Assembly: GCA_016098155.1 (NCBI GenBank)
Contig: JAAAJB010000061.1
Coordinates: 1-64,000, forward strand
DNA: 64,000 bases
DNA from: Actinomortierella ambigua
Lineage: Eukaryota; Mortierellomycota; Mortierellomycetes; Mortierellales; Mortierellaceae
Reading direction: 5' to 3'
The notes under the pieces are model-generated. The model made no database searches. It had not been told where the DNA came from and worked only from the letters and a program-made list of their open reading frames with translations. Positions 25,460-37,804 of the stretch are shown here, piece after piece. How positions within the stretch are numbered: position 1 is the first letter of the stretch; the number at the start of each line of letters is the position of its first letter. The position numbers were made by a program, and so were the translations under genes.

Positions 25460-25599
25460 TTAGAGCTGGAGTTCAGTGCCAAAGACTCTATTTGAGGCGA
25501 ACAAGGTTGAAGACGGGGTGAAGGACTGAGTGTCAGTTTTTCCGTTTTGGGGCAGCCAATGCTTCCTTTTCACTGGGTTATACACACACATCCTCAACC

Positions 25600-25655
<56 letters not shown>

Positions 25656-27253
25656 GTATTCCCTCCCAGAACAAATCCACTTGCCTGTCCCAGATCTTGG
25701 AGGTGATTCCATAGCCGCCTTCATAGTTCTTGTAGTGATGAGCAAGGTGGTAGGTCTTCATCGACTTGAAGTGGATCTTGAACACCTTGGCATGATGCAG
25801 ATAGTAGTGCGTCAAATCGTACAAAACATAGCCCAGGAAGGCGCCTGACATCACTGCAAATGCGATGTGTGTCGGGAACAATGTATGTCCTAGGTAGTTG
25901 AGGGGTATCGCCAGTGTCACACCAAGCGCTGGAGGCATAACCAGACGCAGACTATGTAGCATAGCATTTGCATGCATCGAGGGCAAAGCAGTCAAAGTAG
26001 TAGTAATGTCATGGAAGAGAGGGGGATGGATAGAAATGAACAAATATCGGAATGTTAGCGTGCTAGCCCAGCTCAATGTTTCCTTCGCCTCCTCCTCCTC
26101 GTTCGCTCCCTCATCCTTCTCATCCTCTACCTCCCCCTTGCCTGGGTGCTCCATCTCACCCCTGAACAACCAACAACAACAACAAAAAAGAAGTCTGGCT
26201 GTCTTGTCTTCTCGTCCCACAGCTCAGACCTCCTTTCTGTTGGCATTTTTGGCTTCTTTTTTCTCATGTACATCCCCCCCCCCCGCACCCTACCCACCAA
26301 CCACGACAAAAAAAAACACAACGACCCCCCCCTCCCCCAAAACAGGCCAAACTAAACAAAAGCACATGACATTACCGGTCCATAGGCAGATAGTGGTGGA
26401 TGCCATGCAACAAAAAGTGAAGGACGAGCCAAGTATTGGAGTCGGGCATTCGCTGGTCGACATGGAAGAGGAAGCGATGGATCGTGTATTCAGCCAGCGT
26501 CCACAGGATGATGCCAAGCGCCATCCAGGGTGCCACCATGTGCTTTGAGAGTCCGGCCTCCACCGACCGCCAGGCGTTGAAGGCAATCACGGGCCCCCAC
26601 AACAGTGGGATCGCCCACCAGGGCGTCTTGGTAAACACCTCGAGATAGGGCGAGCCGAAAATACGTGCCGGGCCGGACAGGTGGCGAGGGATATGGACCT
26701 GCTCGAGATAAAAGGCCTTGGAGTAGTTGGCCTTCCACAGCTGCCAGAGCAGTGGCTGCGATAGGTCGAGGAACTGGATCTTTTTGTCGGCGACCAGGTC
26801 TGTCGGCTTCAAGTACTCTGCCATCTCCTTGTCCTCGTCCTCTTCATTGTCCTTGATATTTTTGTCGGTTGTCGTTCGCTTTCGCAGACCACCATCCATG
26901 TCCTGTTGTTCTGCGACCCTTGCTCCTGCTGTGTTGTTGTTGTTGTCGTCCTTGGAGTGACTGGCGAGGATGCCGACCAAAAAGTCGTCGAGCATCTCAT
27001 AGGCACCGTCGGAGTGCGAGTGAGACAGCTCATCGGCCATGACGTCGGTGATATCCTGGGCGGCATGATCAAGGATGTACTCTTCTCCGCCGGGGTGGTC
27101 CTCCAGAAAGGAGGTGACATCATAGACCTTGCCCTTGTAGACGACCCAGCATGAGCTTGCAGTCTTGTGCTGGGCCACCTCGTCGGCGGTCACGGTCCTA
27201 TGCTGCTTCTTGCTTGATGTCGTGGGGGGAGTGCTAGTCCTTGCAGGAGCCAT
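25460..27253 (-). CDS. SCS7: sphingolipid fatty-acid 2-hydroxylase (Scs7/FA2H type)
   Basis: This ER-membrane di-iron enzyme adds the alpha-hydroxyl to the very-long-chain fatty acid of ceramide. Exons 26376-27253, 25685-25951 and 25460-25487 give 390 residues, close to yeast Scs7 (384). Residues about 20-95 are a cytochrome b5 domain with heme motif HPGGEEYI, which supplies electrons in cis. A low-complexity acidic linker (about 105-155) follows, then the hydroxylase domain with clustered His motifs: HRFLFH, HFLLHGIHH, HYYLHH and HLAHHY, and hydrophobic membrane segments around them. The C-terminus WDR-VFGTEL is the family signature and is completed only by splicing to a 28-nt last exon. That last intron has a GC donor (AG-GCAAGT) and contains an 18-unit CAT repeat. 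Reading through the donor would instead add ten residues and stop. Start at 27253 gives MAPARTS; the upstream frame is low-complexity. Confidence 0.94.
25601..25655. repeat. (CAT)n trinucleotide repeat inside a GC-AG intron
   Basis: Eighteen CAT/ATG units without interruption lie in the last intron of the fatty-acid hydroxylase gene, about 25 nt downstream of its GC donor. Frames crossing it encode poly-Met or poly-Asp and are artefacts of the repeat. Confidence 0.95.
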
Positions 27254-28320
27254 CTGGATGGAGGAGGTATGAAAAAGTTCTGGGTGGGGGGTGGTGGAAC
27301 AGGGTTGGAGGGAAGAGGAGAGAAGGGAGGAGGAAGAGGAGGAAGAAGAAGAGGAGGAAGGGTATATATCACAGGGGGTGAGAGTTGGAGTGGTGGAGGA
27401 AAAAGAGAAAGAAGGAAGAAAAAGAAGAAAAAGGATCAACGGCTATAAAAATGAGTGAGAAGTAAGAGTTGCTGACAATCAAGTGAAAAGGCCAAAAAGA
27501 GGCGGCACTCAAAACAAACTCTTTTGTCTCTCTCTCACACCTCACACCTGTTTTTCCTCCGGCCCTTCTTCTCCTCCTCCCTCTTATGCAATGAGAGTGG
27601 GTGTCCAACTCAAATGGAAATGGTGAAACCCTCCGACCACCCACCCCCCCCCTCCGGACAAGCGGACATGCACTTTTGCCGAGAAATGAGCTTCCGCCTG
27701 CAAATGTACATTCCCTGTCCCCGCGCTCCCTCTCTCTCTCTCTCTCACGTTCATCCCATCACCTTGGAGCGATAGGTAGTTGGCTGGATAAAGAGCGAGG
27801 GTCTCAGTCAGCAGAAGCCCACGCAGCGAGTGCGCAGGCCTTCCATGCATCATCGTCTTCCTGTTCGTGTCTGGGGTAGGTGTACTGTACACACACAATA
27901 CAACAATTGCCGCAGAGGAAACTGCCCCCGACTCGACTCTGCACACTTGCGCAGCGTTTGTTGGTCGCCCTTGTTCATGTCTGGAACTGAAAACTACCAA
28001 CATGGGAGGAGTGCGCAAAAAAAAAAAAGATACTTTGCTTCACTCTACGCTTACATGTACCAAGGCGCTGTTCCGTTGTCCATTTCTCCATCGCCCACAG
28101 CCACGCCAGGAAAAACGCGACAAACCTGTTTTGTCTCTTTTGGGCCTCTTTCGGGTGTAAACATTCTGTCCCACCCCCCTTCTTTCTCCCCTTCCTTCTT
28201 ACGCCCCCAACGAACAAAATAAAAATAAAACACATGAATGTGTGCACAGAAATGATTTGAGGATTGGCTTTCTTTTAATGAAACCGCTAAAAAACTTCGC
28301 GACAAGGGAAATCGGGAAAT
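27254..28320. other. intergenic region, no gene seen
   Basis: About 1.07 kb between the hydroxylase start and the eL43 stop. It begins with GGA/GAA-rich repeats (27300-27440; pyrimidine-rich as the hydroxylase 5' leader) and includes a short (TC)n run at about 27730-27747. Frames here are low-complexity and lack family motifs. Confidence 0.5.
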
Positions 28321-29971
28321 TTAAACCTCCATGATCTCGCGGAGACGGCGAGTGGTGGAGCGGACAGTGGCGGCAGCGGTGGTGGACAGAGTCCAGGCAC
28401 CACCGGCCATGACCTTCTTGCAGCCACGGCAGCCCCAGATACCAACAGCCTGGCGCTTGACGGCATCCTAGAAAATGGCATGAAAAAATGAAGAGATGGT
28501 GGCGTTAGATCAGAGATCAAGAAACAAAAAAAAACACACAAAAGCTTGGCACAAGATCCCTTCCCCCCCCCCTTCACTTCCCCCCACTTTGGAGCTACCA
28601 CCGCTTCAACACGTCCATGCATGCTTCAGCCTTTATCTAGGCTGTCGCCCAGAGAAGGAGCTGGAAAACAAGGTGTTGAATGTCCTGCCTGAATAGGCTC
28701 ATGGTGCTGTTGTTTTTGTGACGATCCAATAAAGGTCGCGGCTGAAGCGTGTGTCTGTTGAGGTTGTTGGTTGCAATGCCAAGCAAAAAGAAAGACAAAA
28801 GGGTCCCTCGATTCCGCCGCGTCTGTCCAAAAGCCTGCCAACAAAAATAACGGCTTGCTAGCAGGCACACGACAGAAACCAACGAGCATTCATCTTCTTG
28901 GCGACGGTATCCAGTGAAAGGCAAGTCCAAGTAGGTGGGTGATATTGATATTGCCCTGTTGCCCCCCTCTTCCCCCCTATTCTTGTCGACCTAGAGATGG
29001 TAGCTCCAAAGAGAAAAACAACCGACAACCAAACCAACAACCGATCCAACTCTGCTAATATGGAACGATATCTTACACGACCGCAGAAAGTGCAAGTGTA
29101 CTTGCTGTGCTGGGTGATTTCCATCTTCTTGACCTGCTTACGGAGCGAGGCACCATAACGGACACCGTACTTGCCGACAACTCCGACCTTCTTAGTGCGC
29201 TTAGCCTAGATAAATAAAAGTCCCACACAAGAGCGATTAGGATGGGCTGCCTCCATGAAAGAGCAAAAACATAAAGTCCAGTCATAGAGAGAGGTGATGG
29301 ATGTTGAAGGACCCATCCTGTTGATTCCAGTTTGGTGATGACTGTTGCTTTGACAGTTGCCTGATTCCTGGGTAGCTCGGTGAAGGGTTTGAAGGTGGAA
29401 GCTGATGGAGGGTCGTCGTGCTGCAGCAGGATGGATTAGATGGGTGTTGGCTTAAACCTAGCCTCGACTCTCTCCCTCCGTCCTTTGGAAAGTCCTACTG
29501 ATTCTGCCGTTGAGAGGAAACACAAAGGGGTTTGCCTGCCTACTGATCGGGGTGACAGAACGATTGCTTGAAGCGACAAAAGTGCTGCCACCATCAGCAG
29601 GACGGAGCCCTCCTTTGCTACACTTCCAAACAGAGCGACACCCTTTCCTCCTCAGCGACAGCCTGCCAGTCAGCCTCCTCCCTTTGTCGAAGCATAGCCT
29701 CAGAGCAACAAACAGCGCCTTTGTTGTTCCATGGTAACGAGATGTCTGTGCTGGCATGGCATGGTGCCGAGGTTGGTGCCGAGTAATGGCGAACGTGAAT
29801 ACACAAAAAAAAAGATTCCTCCCGAGGGCGCTACGACGACTCTCCCGAACGACGATGGTGGATGATTGTTGAGCGTGTTGACGGCAAAAGATGGTGATGG
29901 ATGGGTCCTTCGGCACCGATGGATGGAATGGATGCGTCTCTCCCAGCCGGAGGATCAGTCCTCAGTACCAT
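28321..29971 (-). CDS. RPL43: 60S ribosomal protein eL43 (L37a/L43)
   Basis: A small zinc-binding protein of the large ribosomal subunit. Exons 29077-29205 and 28321-28467 encode [18 protein letters not shown], the CTFC and CRGC cysteine pairs of the zinc ribbon, [19 protein letters not shown] and the RRLRE C-terminus. Exon 2 starts GCT after an acceptor, so the initiator Met must come from upstream. The best candidate is ATG at 29969-29971, directly before a GTACTG donor and after a CAAA context. With it the protein is 92 residues, exactly the family length. The first intron would be 763 nt and the second is 609 nt, long for this window; long introns near the 5' end are typical of ribosomal protein genes. 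Family is certain; first exon is tentative. Confidence 0.93.
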
Positions 29972-30127
29972 TTTGAGATAGGTTTTTGGTAGAGAAGGTT
30001 CAAGCCAGTCCGCAGGCACGCACTCGTTTTACTCCAATTCCCTGGCCCCAAAAGTGTGTCACCCTTAAGTTGATCAGATTTTTTCTTTATTGTCCCACCA
30101 TGTTCCTCCCCCCTCCTATATACTAAA

Positions 30128-32155
30128 CTACACAGCGGTGGCGGCGGCCCCTTCTTCTGGGAATGCATACACTTTGGGGTTGGCGGGCACAGAGCCCAGG
30201 ACAGGGGGTGATGGCAAAAAGTTCATAATGGGTCGGTCCCGATGCAGAATATCCATCGCATAGTCGACCAGGAACTGGGGCATGTACTTGAGCGTCAGCG
30301 CTCGCGAAACATCGGCCACGAAACCGCGCTCGGCACTCAGCTTGCCAGCCATCACACTCGAGTTGAAAGCCCCCTCCGCTGAGGGGAACCGCGCCTTGCG
30401 ATGGGCCTCAAACCCTTGCTGGATCTTTTCTGGCTTGTTCTCTGGGAGCGCCTGAAGCATGTTGACCAGGTTGATACCGTCCAGCATGGCCTGGGTGGCA
30501 CCTTGACCTCCGAAACTATCAACATGAGTTGGCAAGATGCGTAAAATCAGGGAGGAAAAGGTTAGTTTGTGAACAACAAAAAATACAATAATAATAATAA
30601 TAATAGAGCGCGCTCCGACATACGGCAACAGCTTGTGACAGGCATCACCGATCAGCACGGTGCGGCCATGGTACCAGGTGGTGAAGAGCTTGTCCTCGAG
30701 CAGCACACGCGAAATGGCCTGAGGATCGGTATGGTCGACCAAATCGCCCAGCGTGCCGCCGACAGGCAACTTGATATCCCGCAGCTGCTCTGACAGGTCC
30801 TCCTGTGTCCTGATGGCCCAGTCAGTCTCGCGCTCCTGTACATGGTCGTCGATCTTGGGCTGCAGTCTCTTGCCGCCTGCAACCCAGGCAATACCTCCCT
30901 TGTTCACGGGCAGCACCCAAATCTATTTTGTTTGTTTTGGTTTAGACATTCACAAGGTAAAAAAAAAAGTCAGGTAGGTCGTAATTCAGAGGGAAACAAG
31001 GAAGTTGACACGAGACAGAGCCAATGGTGTGTGTGCGTAATATCAAAGATCGCCAAAACTTACAGTGAAAGGCTCGTCACTGGCAAGCGTGCCATCGAGC
31101 TCGACCCACTTGCTGTCGAAGCAAGAATACTTGGCCGGATCCAGGCCATAGGCGACGCCGACATTGCAATACATCTCAAAGCGGAGTGGCAACAGATCGG
31201 CTTCCGGGACCGTGACCCCTTCAGCCTGCATCTGACGGTACATATGCTCGCGGACCGTCGAGTAGGCACCGTCGGCGCCAATCAGGATGTCACCCTTGTA
31301 GACCGAGCCATCGGCACAGGTCACCGACACACCCTCGGCGTTCTGTTCTGTGCTCAGGATCTTCTTGCTCCACAGCAACTTTTCCTTGTTCACATGGCGC
31401 AGAAGGAACTCGATAAAGTCTATGGATGAAAAAGAAGATCAGGAGGAGTGAACGGGAGGGAGGGGGGAGTGGGGGCAAGAGAAAAGAGAGGGAGCTGTTA
31501 GCCAGATGACGCAAAACATAGTGCACTTAACATAACGTCGAGTGATTTGTGTTCATCTTACCAGGACGAGCCATGCCAATCGAGGCATAGCCATAGCTGT
31601 TTTGTTCAAAAGGAGAAGAATTAAGCGGAACAGAATTAGTTTTATTGAAAAAGATTTATCCATTTCGTCCCGTCTGCCTTGTAAACCAGCATATTGTATT
31701 TGTACGAACCGATCCTTGAAGTGATCCAATGGTGTCCTGCCAATGAGGTCCAGTTTCTGTGTGTGTACGGGGGAAGAGGGGAGGAGGTGGTCCAAGAAAA
31801 GTGGTTAGAAACCAATTGAGCTCTCAAAACAACTGGAAGAAGAATCGGCGAGGAGGGGAGAGAGGAGGGATACAATGGCAGCAAGGGTTTTCATCCATGG
31901 AAGCATATGTGTTACCTGGTTGTAGAAGGTCATTGCCTTGACGAGTCGAGCCTCCAAGATAAGCTCCTCCAGGAGACCGAGCTGGTCAAAGAGGCGCACA
32001 ATCTGGCAAGAGAGTGTCAATGCAGCTCCGAGGCGTTTATACTCCGAGGCACGCTCGAGGACCACATAGTCGATATTGGCACGCTCCAGGAGCATTGCAG
32101 TCAATAAACCGCCAACACCACCACCGGCGATGATCACTTTAATATTAGGAGCCAT
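30128..32155 (-). CDS. FAD-dependent monooxygenase, array copy 1
   Basis: A group A flavoprotein hydroxylase (PHBH fold) that would use NAD(P)H and oxygen to hydroxylate an aromatic or similar substrate; the substrate is unknown. Six exons (31916-32155, 31710-31756, 31562-31596, 31064-31419, 30624-30922, 30128-30515) give 454 residues. Motifs are the N-terminal dinucleotide fold GGGVGG with the distal ER pair (VVLER), the DG motif GADGAYS at about residue 160, and the GD motif GDACHKLLPFGGQGA. The C-terminal tail (about 60 residues, KYMPQ ... DRPIMNFLP) is shared by all three copies. There is no signal peptide; cytosolic is likely. It is the most intron-poor of the three tandem copies: the region from exon 5 on is interrupted once, whereas copies 2 and 3 have five or six introns there. 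Confidence 0.94.
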
Positions 32156-32727
32156 AGTCGTGAATGATGGTTCTTTGACAAGAAGAAGAGGGGGGGGGGA
32201 GGAGAGGAGAAGAGAGGAGAAGAGAGAGGAATGAGGAAGTTGAGGAATGAGGAAGGAATGAAAGGGATTGCAAGATGAGAAAAGGAATGAGGACGAAAGT
32301 GAGTTTTTCAGGAGGAAGAGGTAGAAATTAAAGTCTCAGGGAGGGCTCCTCCCCCGGCGGCCATTGAGACCACCCACGAGGAACACATGGCATGCACGAT
32401 CGCCTGGGTCTCAGGGGTTTTTATTTCAACAGACCGGTCGCAGTTATCCATTTTTGACCTTTAGATCGTGTTTGGTATGGCTCCATCCTCGCAGTGCCTT
32501 GACAGGCATATACAAATCAAAACATGGTATTTCCTCCATACAGCACCCTCTCTCCACAACAAGTGTATGCGACATTTTACTGGAACGTTGTTTTCTCTTC
32601 TTTCTGCCTCGATGGCATTTTGTCAGCCCTTCTATACTAGTAGCTTTAAACGTGCCCAAGGAAAGCAGCTCCCTTCAAGACAATATTAGATAAGTGTGTG
32701 AATGTGACTAAACTATAATAAATGCGA
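32156..32727. other. spacer between monooxygenase copies 1 and 2
   Basis: This 572-bp spacer holds the 5' side of copy 1 (GA-rich at 32185-32330 on the plus strand, CT-rich on the transcribed strand) and the 3' side of copy 2. No coding signal was seen. Confidence 0.6.
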
Positions 32728-35700
32728 TCAAACAGCGACAGTCTCCGACTTTTCGAGCTCGGGTTCATTCTTGGCAGAGTCATAGATGTCTGTCGCCATG
32801 GGTGCGTTGGGCATGACGATGCCGCACTGTCCTGGTGGCTCCATGAAAGAGACGATTGGTCTCTCCATGTGCAGTTTGTCCATCATCATCCTGACTACTG
32901 ACTGCGGCATATGCTTGAGGGCCAATGATCGAGACATGTCTGCAAACATGCCCTAAAAATGTCAGCACATACATGAGGAGAAAAGAGGAAGCGTTAGAGT
33001 TTACAATAAGCCCAACTTGACAAACAATTGTAGGAATTCTGTTTGAAATGGACGAGGAGAGAAGAGTGCTGAGCCCTCCTCCCCTCATTTCCCCTATCCT
33101 TTCCTCTTTGCGTTAAAATACCCTTCCTCAGCTTTTTGTTGCTCTATCTTTGGCTGACTAAAGCGTCCTTTTTTTTTCTCCTGTTCATCGAACGACTTTA
33201 TATAACTTCATGCTCAACCAAAAGAATCGCATGATCGCGAAATTCGCTCTGCTCACTTACTCTGTTGCCACTCAGCTTGGAGGCCATGGCACTAGACTTG
33301 TAGGCCGCCTTGGCACTTGGGAAGCGGTAGGAGTAGTAACTCTTGAAGGCTTGCTTAATAACAGCAGGTTGTTTTGACGGAATGGCCGACAAGAGGTCGA
33401 CAAGTGCAATACTGTCCAAGATGGCCTGTGTCGCGCCTACGGTCAAAAAAAAAAATAGGGATGAAAAAATAAACGAGATGAGAAACCTGATCTATTACAT
33501 GCAGCTCGAGAAAAACGTGCATTCCATGCAAGGAAGGCTAAGGTACCTTGACCACCAAATGGCAAAAGCTTGTGGACCGCTAGTTAGCGAAAGAGAAAGT
33601 GAGAGACACTGTGAGATAAGCGAGCAGCCCATCACGTGGGGTTAGAGTTGTTCGACTTGAGATCGCGTTGTTTTTATGTACTTACCATCGCCTACGAAAT
33701 TTAGCGAATAGAGAAAAAGAGTAGAATGAATGTGAGACAAAAGGATATGACAACCAGGGGGCACAGACATCCTTCAACAAAGGAAAAAAAAAAGCATTGG
33801 GATTCTTACCAAGCAGAACAGTGCGGCCTTCAAACCATGTGTAGAACAGTTTGTCCCTAAACAGTCAAAGAGAAAAAAAAATACCGGAGTTAGTGCGGTG
33901 CGTGGTGATAGAAAAATGTCATGCAAATAGGCATTCAAACTCATGAACGACCAGTCATACTCGAGCAAGACTCTTGAGATCAACTCTGGCTCTGTGCTGT
34001 CAATCAGGTCACCAACAGTAACGTTTTCACCTTGAGTAAGCTTGATACCACGCACTAATGGATTTTTTTGGGGGGGTGGGGGGTTAGAAGGAGGAGAAGG
34101 GAAAGACAAGGTGGGTTGTGAGCAACAAGCAAGTAACCAACCGATCATTTTTTTTTCGACGAGAAAAAAAAAAGACCTGCATGTCCCAAGAGAAAGAATG
34201 AACGCCGATGAGCCCATTCCCGATTAATATCTCTGTTCAGAGTTTTTCCACCCAATCCTTCATGTTCTTACACTGTTTGGAGAGGTCCTCTTCGGTGCGC
34301 GTTTCCCAGTCCGAAAGGCGTACGCTCTCCTCGCCCTCAGACACTCTTGGTGCGACAAGCTTGCCACCTGCGACCCAGGCCATGCGGTTGTTTTGGCATG
34401 GAATAGTCCAGATCTTGATAGACGGGCGACGGGCGATGCAAAAGAAGAAAGAAGAATAAACAGAAAAAAAGGGTGGGAGGGGGGGGAGGTGAACAAACGT
34501 TGTAAGCAATCAACACTACACTATTACATTTGATGTTGCACCTCCAGCAGGTAGAGCTCCAGACAAGGCTGCAGAGTCTACCCTTGTTTGTGCCCTTCTT
34601 TTGATCCTTCCATACATTTGTCGTTTTCCCATTTTTGCCTTCTTGTCCCACAAACAAAACAATTTGAGCCCTCTTCGTTTTTTTTCCAGCTGTTTTCCTT
34701 TCTCTCGATCGTCCCCTCTATTTTATCTCATGCCCATTGTCTACAAGAGGAAGAGATAAACCAACAACAGCAACAACAAACAATAACAAACAAACAACAA
34801 CAACATACCGTGATTGGCTGGTCATTCGCCAAGATAGCTTCCAATTCAACCCATTCTTCCTTGAGCTTGGTGAACTTTGCCGGGTCGAGGTTCTTTGCAA
34901 CGCCGACATTGCAAAACATCTCGAATCGCAGAGGCGACAGATCGTTCTTGGACAGTTTGACGCCCTTCTTGGACAGGTTCTTGTACAGCGATTGCCGCAC
35001 AGCCGAATACGCGCCGTCGGCACCAATGAGGATGTCGCCGTGGTAGGTCGTGCCGTCCTGGCATCGCACCATCACACCATGTACGTTTTGCATCGTGTTC
35101 AAAACACGCTTGCCCCAGTGGATACGATGCGGGACCACTTGCTTCAGCAGGAAGGTCATAAACTCTAGAACGTTCAGAAACAACAATGGGGTCCGGAGGT
35201 GGGGGTTCAAACGCACACACAAACACAAAAACACAAGATTGGATAACAGAGCAAGGGAAAGGGATAGGATGGGTTAGCAGTCCACGGAGGACCAGTCAAC
35301 TAAATCTCCTCTCTTTCTTCGTCCATCACACACTGTTGTTGTTTTCCTGCCGGTGTAACCAATATGGCACCATCATGCATCAATTAGCATGCAGGATATA
35401 GAAATAAGAAACAAAAGATTGGGTCTAGTCTTGAGACTGTAGAGACATCCCAAATAGTTTTGTACAAGCATCTTACCTGGACGTGACATTCCGAGCGACG
35501 CATACCCATATCTATCGTGTATTGAGAAGGTTAGGGGAAAAAAGTGTAACGGATGTTTGAGTCTTTGCAGTCGGAGGGGCGGGGAGGAGGAGTAACTGCT
35601 GGTAGAGCGGACGAGCTATCTGCTGCATTCCACAAAAGCAGATTATCATTGGAACACGCTTTGCCTAGTCTAGATTTTTTTTTTTGGAAAGTACCTTTCG

Positions 35701-36283
35701 TTAAAGTGTTCGAGCGGAGTGCGTGCGATCGGCGATAGATCTTGTCTATCTAGTTAGCGCGAAAGGAAAAAAAAAACATCACCGTCATGTATGTGTGCAG
35801 TACCCAGAGGTGGGAATGCAAGAGTACGGAAGAGAGCGAATGAGCAAGAAAAGGTTGGGTATCTTGGGAAGACGCATGGCAAGGTACTCTTTTATTCACA
35901 TTCCACACATCTCGATTATCTCCGTGGTATGTGTACTTACAGAAAGTCATTCCGCTGACAAACTTGGAGCAAGCATGGAGCTCTTTCAACAGACCCAGTT
36001 GATCGAACATGCGAACAGTTTGGGCACTCAGAGTGAGAGCGGCACCCAGGGGCTTGAAGGTCGTTGCTCGTTCGAGCAAGACGTGGTTGATGCCTGCACG
36101 TTCGAGCAAGATCGAAGTCATCAAACCACCAATGCCGGCACCTGCGACAATAACCTGAAGGCCGCTGGGGTGGGGGGCAGGCGTGTGGGGGGCAGGTTGG
36201 TGGTACGAGTGCTTTGGATGGGGGAATTTGGGTTGGGTCTTCGGCAGTTGCTCCTGCTGCTGTGTATCGGTGGGCGAGGCCAT
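32728..36283 (-). CDS. FAD-dependent monooxygenase, array copy 2
   Basis: Paralogue of copies 1 and 3 with eleven exons: 35941-36283, 35695-35749, 35477-35511, 34809-35164, 34272-34413, 33961-34054, 33810-33856, 33686-33691, 33547-33579, 33261-33436 and 32728-32952, summing to 503 residues. FAD fold GAGIGG with VLLER, DG motif GADGAYS, GD motif GDAVHKLLPFGGQGA (Val replaces the Cys seen in the other two). It carries an extra N-terminal arm of about 40 residues rich in Gln, Pro and His (MASPTDTQQQEQLPK...). Exon 8 is only 6 nt (GCGATG, bounded by CGTAG and GTAAGT) and supplies the Gly-Asp of the GD motif, with its neighbours completing GDAVHKLLP. Exons 3 and 4 (35 and 356 nt) have exactly the lengths seen in copy 1. 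The substrate cannot be read from sequence. Confidence 0.93.
33686..33691 (-). other. 6-nt coding microexon of monooxygenase copy 2
   Basis: Minus-strand sequence reads cgtag-GCGATG-gtaagt. The preceding exon ends in phase 1 with CTT G and the next begins CG GTC CAC, so the join reads LLGDAVHK, the FAD ribityl-binding GD motif. Without it the invariant Asp is lost, although the frame is kept because the exon is six bases. Confidence 0.85.
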
Positions 36284-36503
36284 GGTGGTAGAAAAAGGTT
36301 TGAGTTGAAGGGAAAGCAAGGGACTGGTGTAGCACAACGTGGTATATAAAATGCAAAATCAAATGAAATCGAGGGGGACAGGAAGCGGGGGGACTGAGGT
36401 TCGACGTCTGCGAGAGGATAGAGGACCAGGAATGCAACAATGGTGGGCTGATGCCAATGTGGAATGGAATGCCAGAGAGGACGAAGAAGAAGAAAAAAGA
36501 GAC

Positions 36504-36506
<3 letters not shown>

Positions 36507-36540
<34 letters not shown>
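36507..36540. repeat. (GA)n dinucleotide microsatellite
   Basis: About 16 uninterrupted GA units lie roughly 225 bp upstream of the copy-2 start codon, within a purine-rich (plus strand) promoter or leader region. Confidence 0.9.
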
Positions 36541-36541
<1 letters not shown>

Positions 36542-37652
36542 TGACAAGAGAGCAGAGGATGGGGGAGGGGGAGAGGCGATAAATAGAAACGAACGCCGAT
36601 GCCCACCTCGCTCCTCGTGCAAAGCAACAGACGGGCCGCCTACCAGCCAGAGACAGGAGAGGATAGCTGGCACCTTGAGGTACCCTCGCCTGGTATGATG
36701 TGAGCAAGGGCATGGTTTGTGCAGCAACAGCTCTCTTACTCTCACTCCCACTCCCACTCTCACTCATCCCAATTTATTTCTTCCCATCAAGCCTCAAGTC
36801 AAGGAGACACAGCCAAGAAGCGAGCAGCCCATGCTCTTTTTCAGAGCGCCTACCTCCCATCCACCCTCTCTCCTTTCTACCTTGCTCATTGTGCAGCATT
36901 ACGACCATGCCGAGTCTTTCAATGGCCCACCTGCCCACTCCCTCTTGTCTAACATGACAAATCCTGCAAGGGGAGAAGGCAGGAGAGACAGACAGACAGA
37001 CAGAGAGAGAGAGTGGGATAGAGAGATCGTACCGACAATCCAACAGTCGTTTTCTGACGTCTGTCTTTTCAGCCATTGGTTCGACAACGGTTTGTCAATC
37101 AAAAGGCGGAAAACGAATCCTCTCTCTCTCTCGCTCATGACCTTCGTCGTCCAAAATAATAGTGTTATCGCCTTCCCCTTCGGTGTGCCAATAATCCGAA
37201 AGCCAACAATAATCTCATAATCTCTTCATGTGAGAAATAGGAGGTGACTGACTCTCTCCCTCTCTCTCTAGCTCGTCTCCTCACCCCCTATCATGTCATG
37301 ACTGATTTTGGACAATCAACAAAGCACTGGGGGGCAAGAGGCATAATCTCTACATCCATGCACTTTTTCGGTTGAAAACTAGCGTGGGACAAGCAAACAT
37401 GCAATCAATCAAGCAAACAAACAGGGCTAAACAAACAACCAGGCATCAACAAGGGGTCAACGTCGTAAAAGACCCGACACAGCAGCAACGAGGATTCGCA
37501 GTGCCAGAGGATGAATGAAATCTCACTCCCTCATTCTCTCTAACACCCCCCCATAAATCTAACCCACAAAGATAGTTGCTTTCCTTTTGTTTTGCTTTTC
37601 GAGACTCACATTGTAAGTATCTTGCAAAATGCCTCAGACAAAAGCATATTAC

Positions 37653-37788
37653 CTTAGGGAGGAGGTTTTGCAACTTGGCTAACCCGAGGTCTGTGCGTTC
37701 AACAATGGACACGAAAGAGTTCTCGCCGCGATCCATGACTTGGTCTGGGATAAAGAGCGAGGAGTGAATGCGATTCCATACTACGTTT
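37653..37788 (-). pseudogene. orphan exon-like fragment, unknown family
   Basis: A 136-nt segment is bounded by a good acceptor (ATATTCAG) and a donor (GTAATA). One frame is open throughout and reads like ordinary protein (VWNRIHSSLFIPDQVM ... ENSFVSIVERTDLGLAKL). The composition is balanced, unlike the low-complexity shadows around it, yet no matching exon can be joined on either side. It could be a remnant of a decayed gene or part of a dispersed element. I do not recognise the family. Confidence 0.4.
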
Positions 37789-37804
37789 CTGAATATTAAG
37801 TGTG

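Noticed and set aside
25601..25655. CAT repeat as a poly-Asp or poly-Met tail of the hydroxylase
   Set aside because: The normal frame stops just before it, and the family C-terminus VFGTEL is restored by splicing the repeat out.
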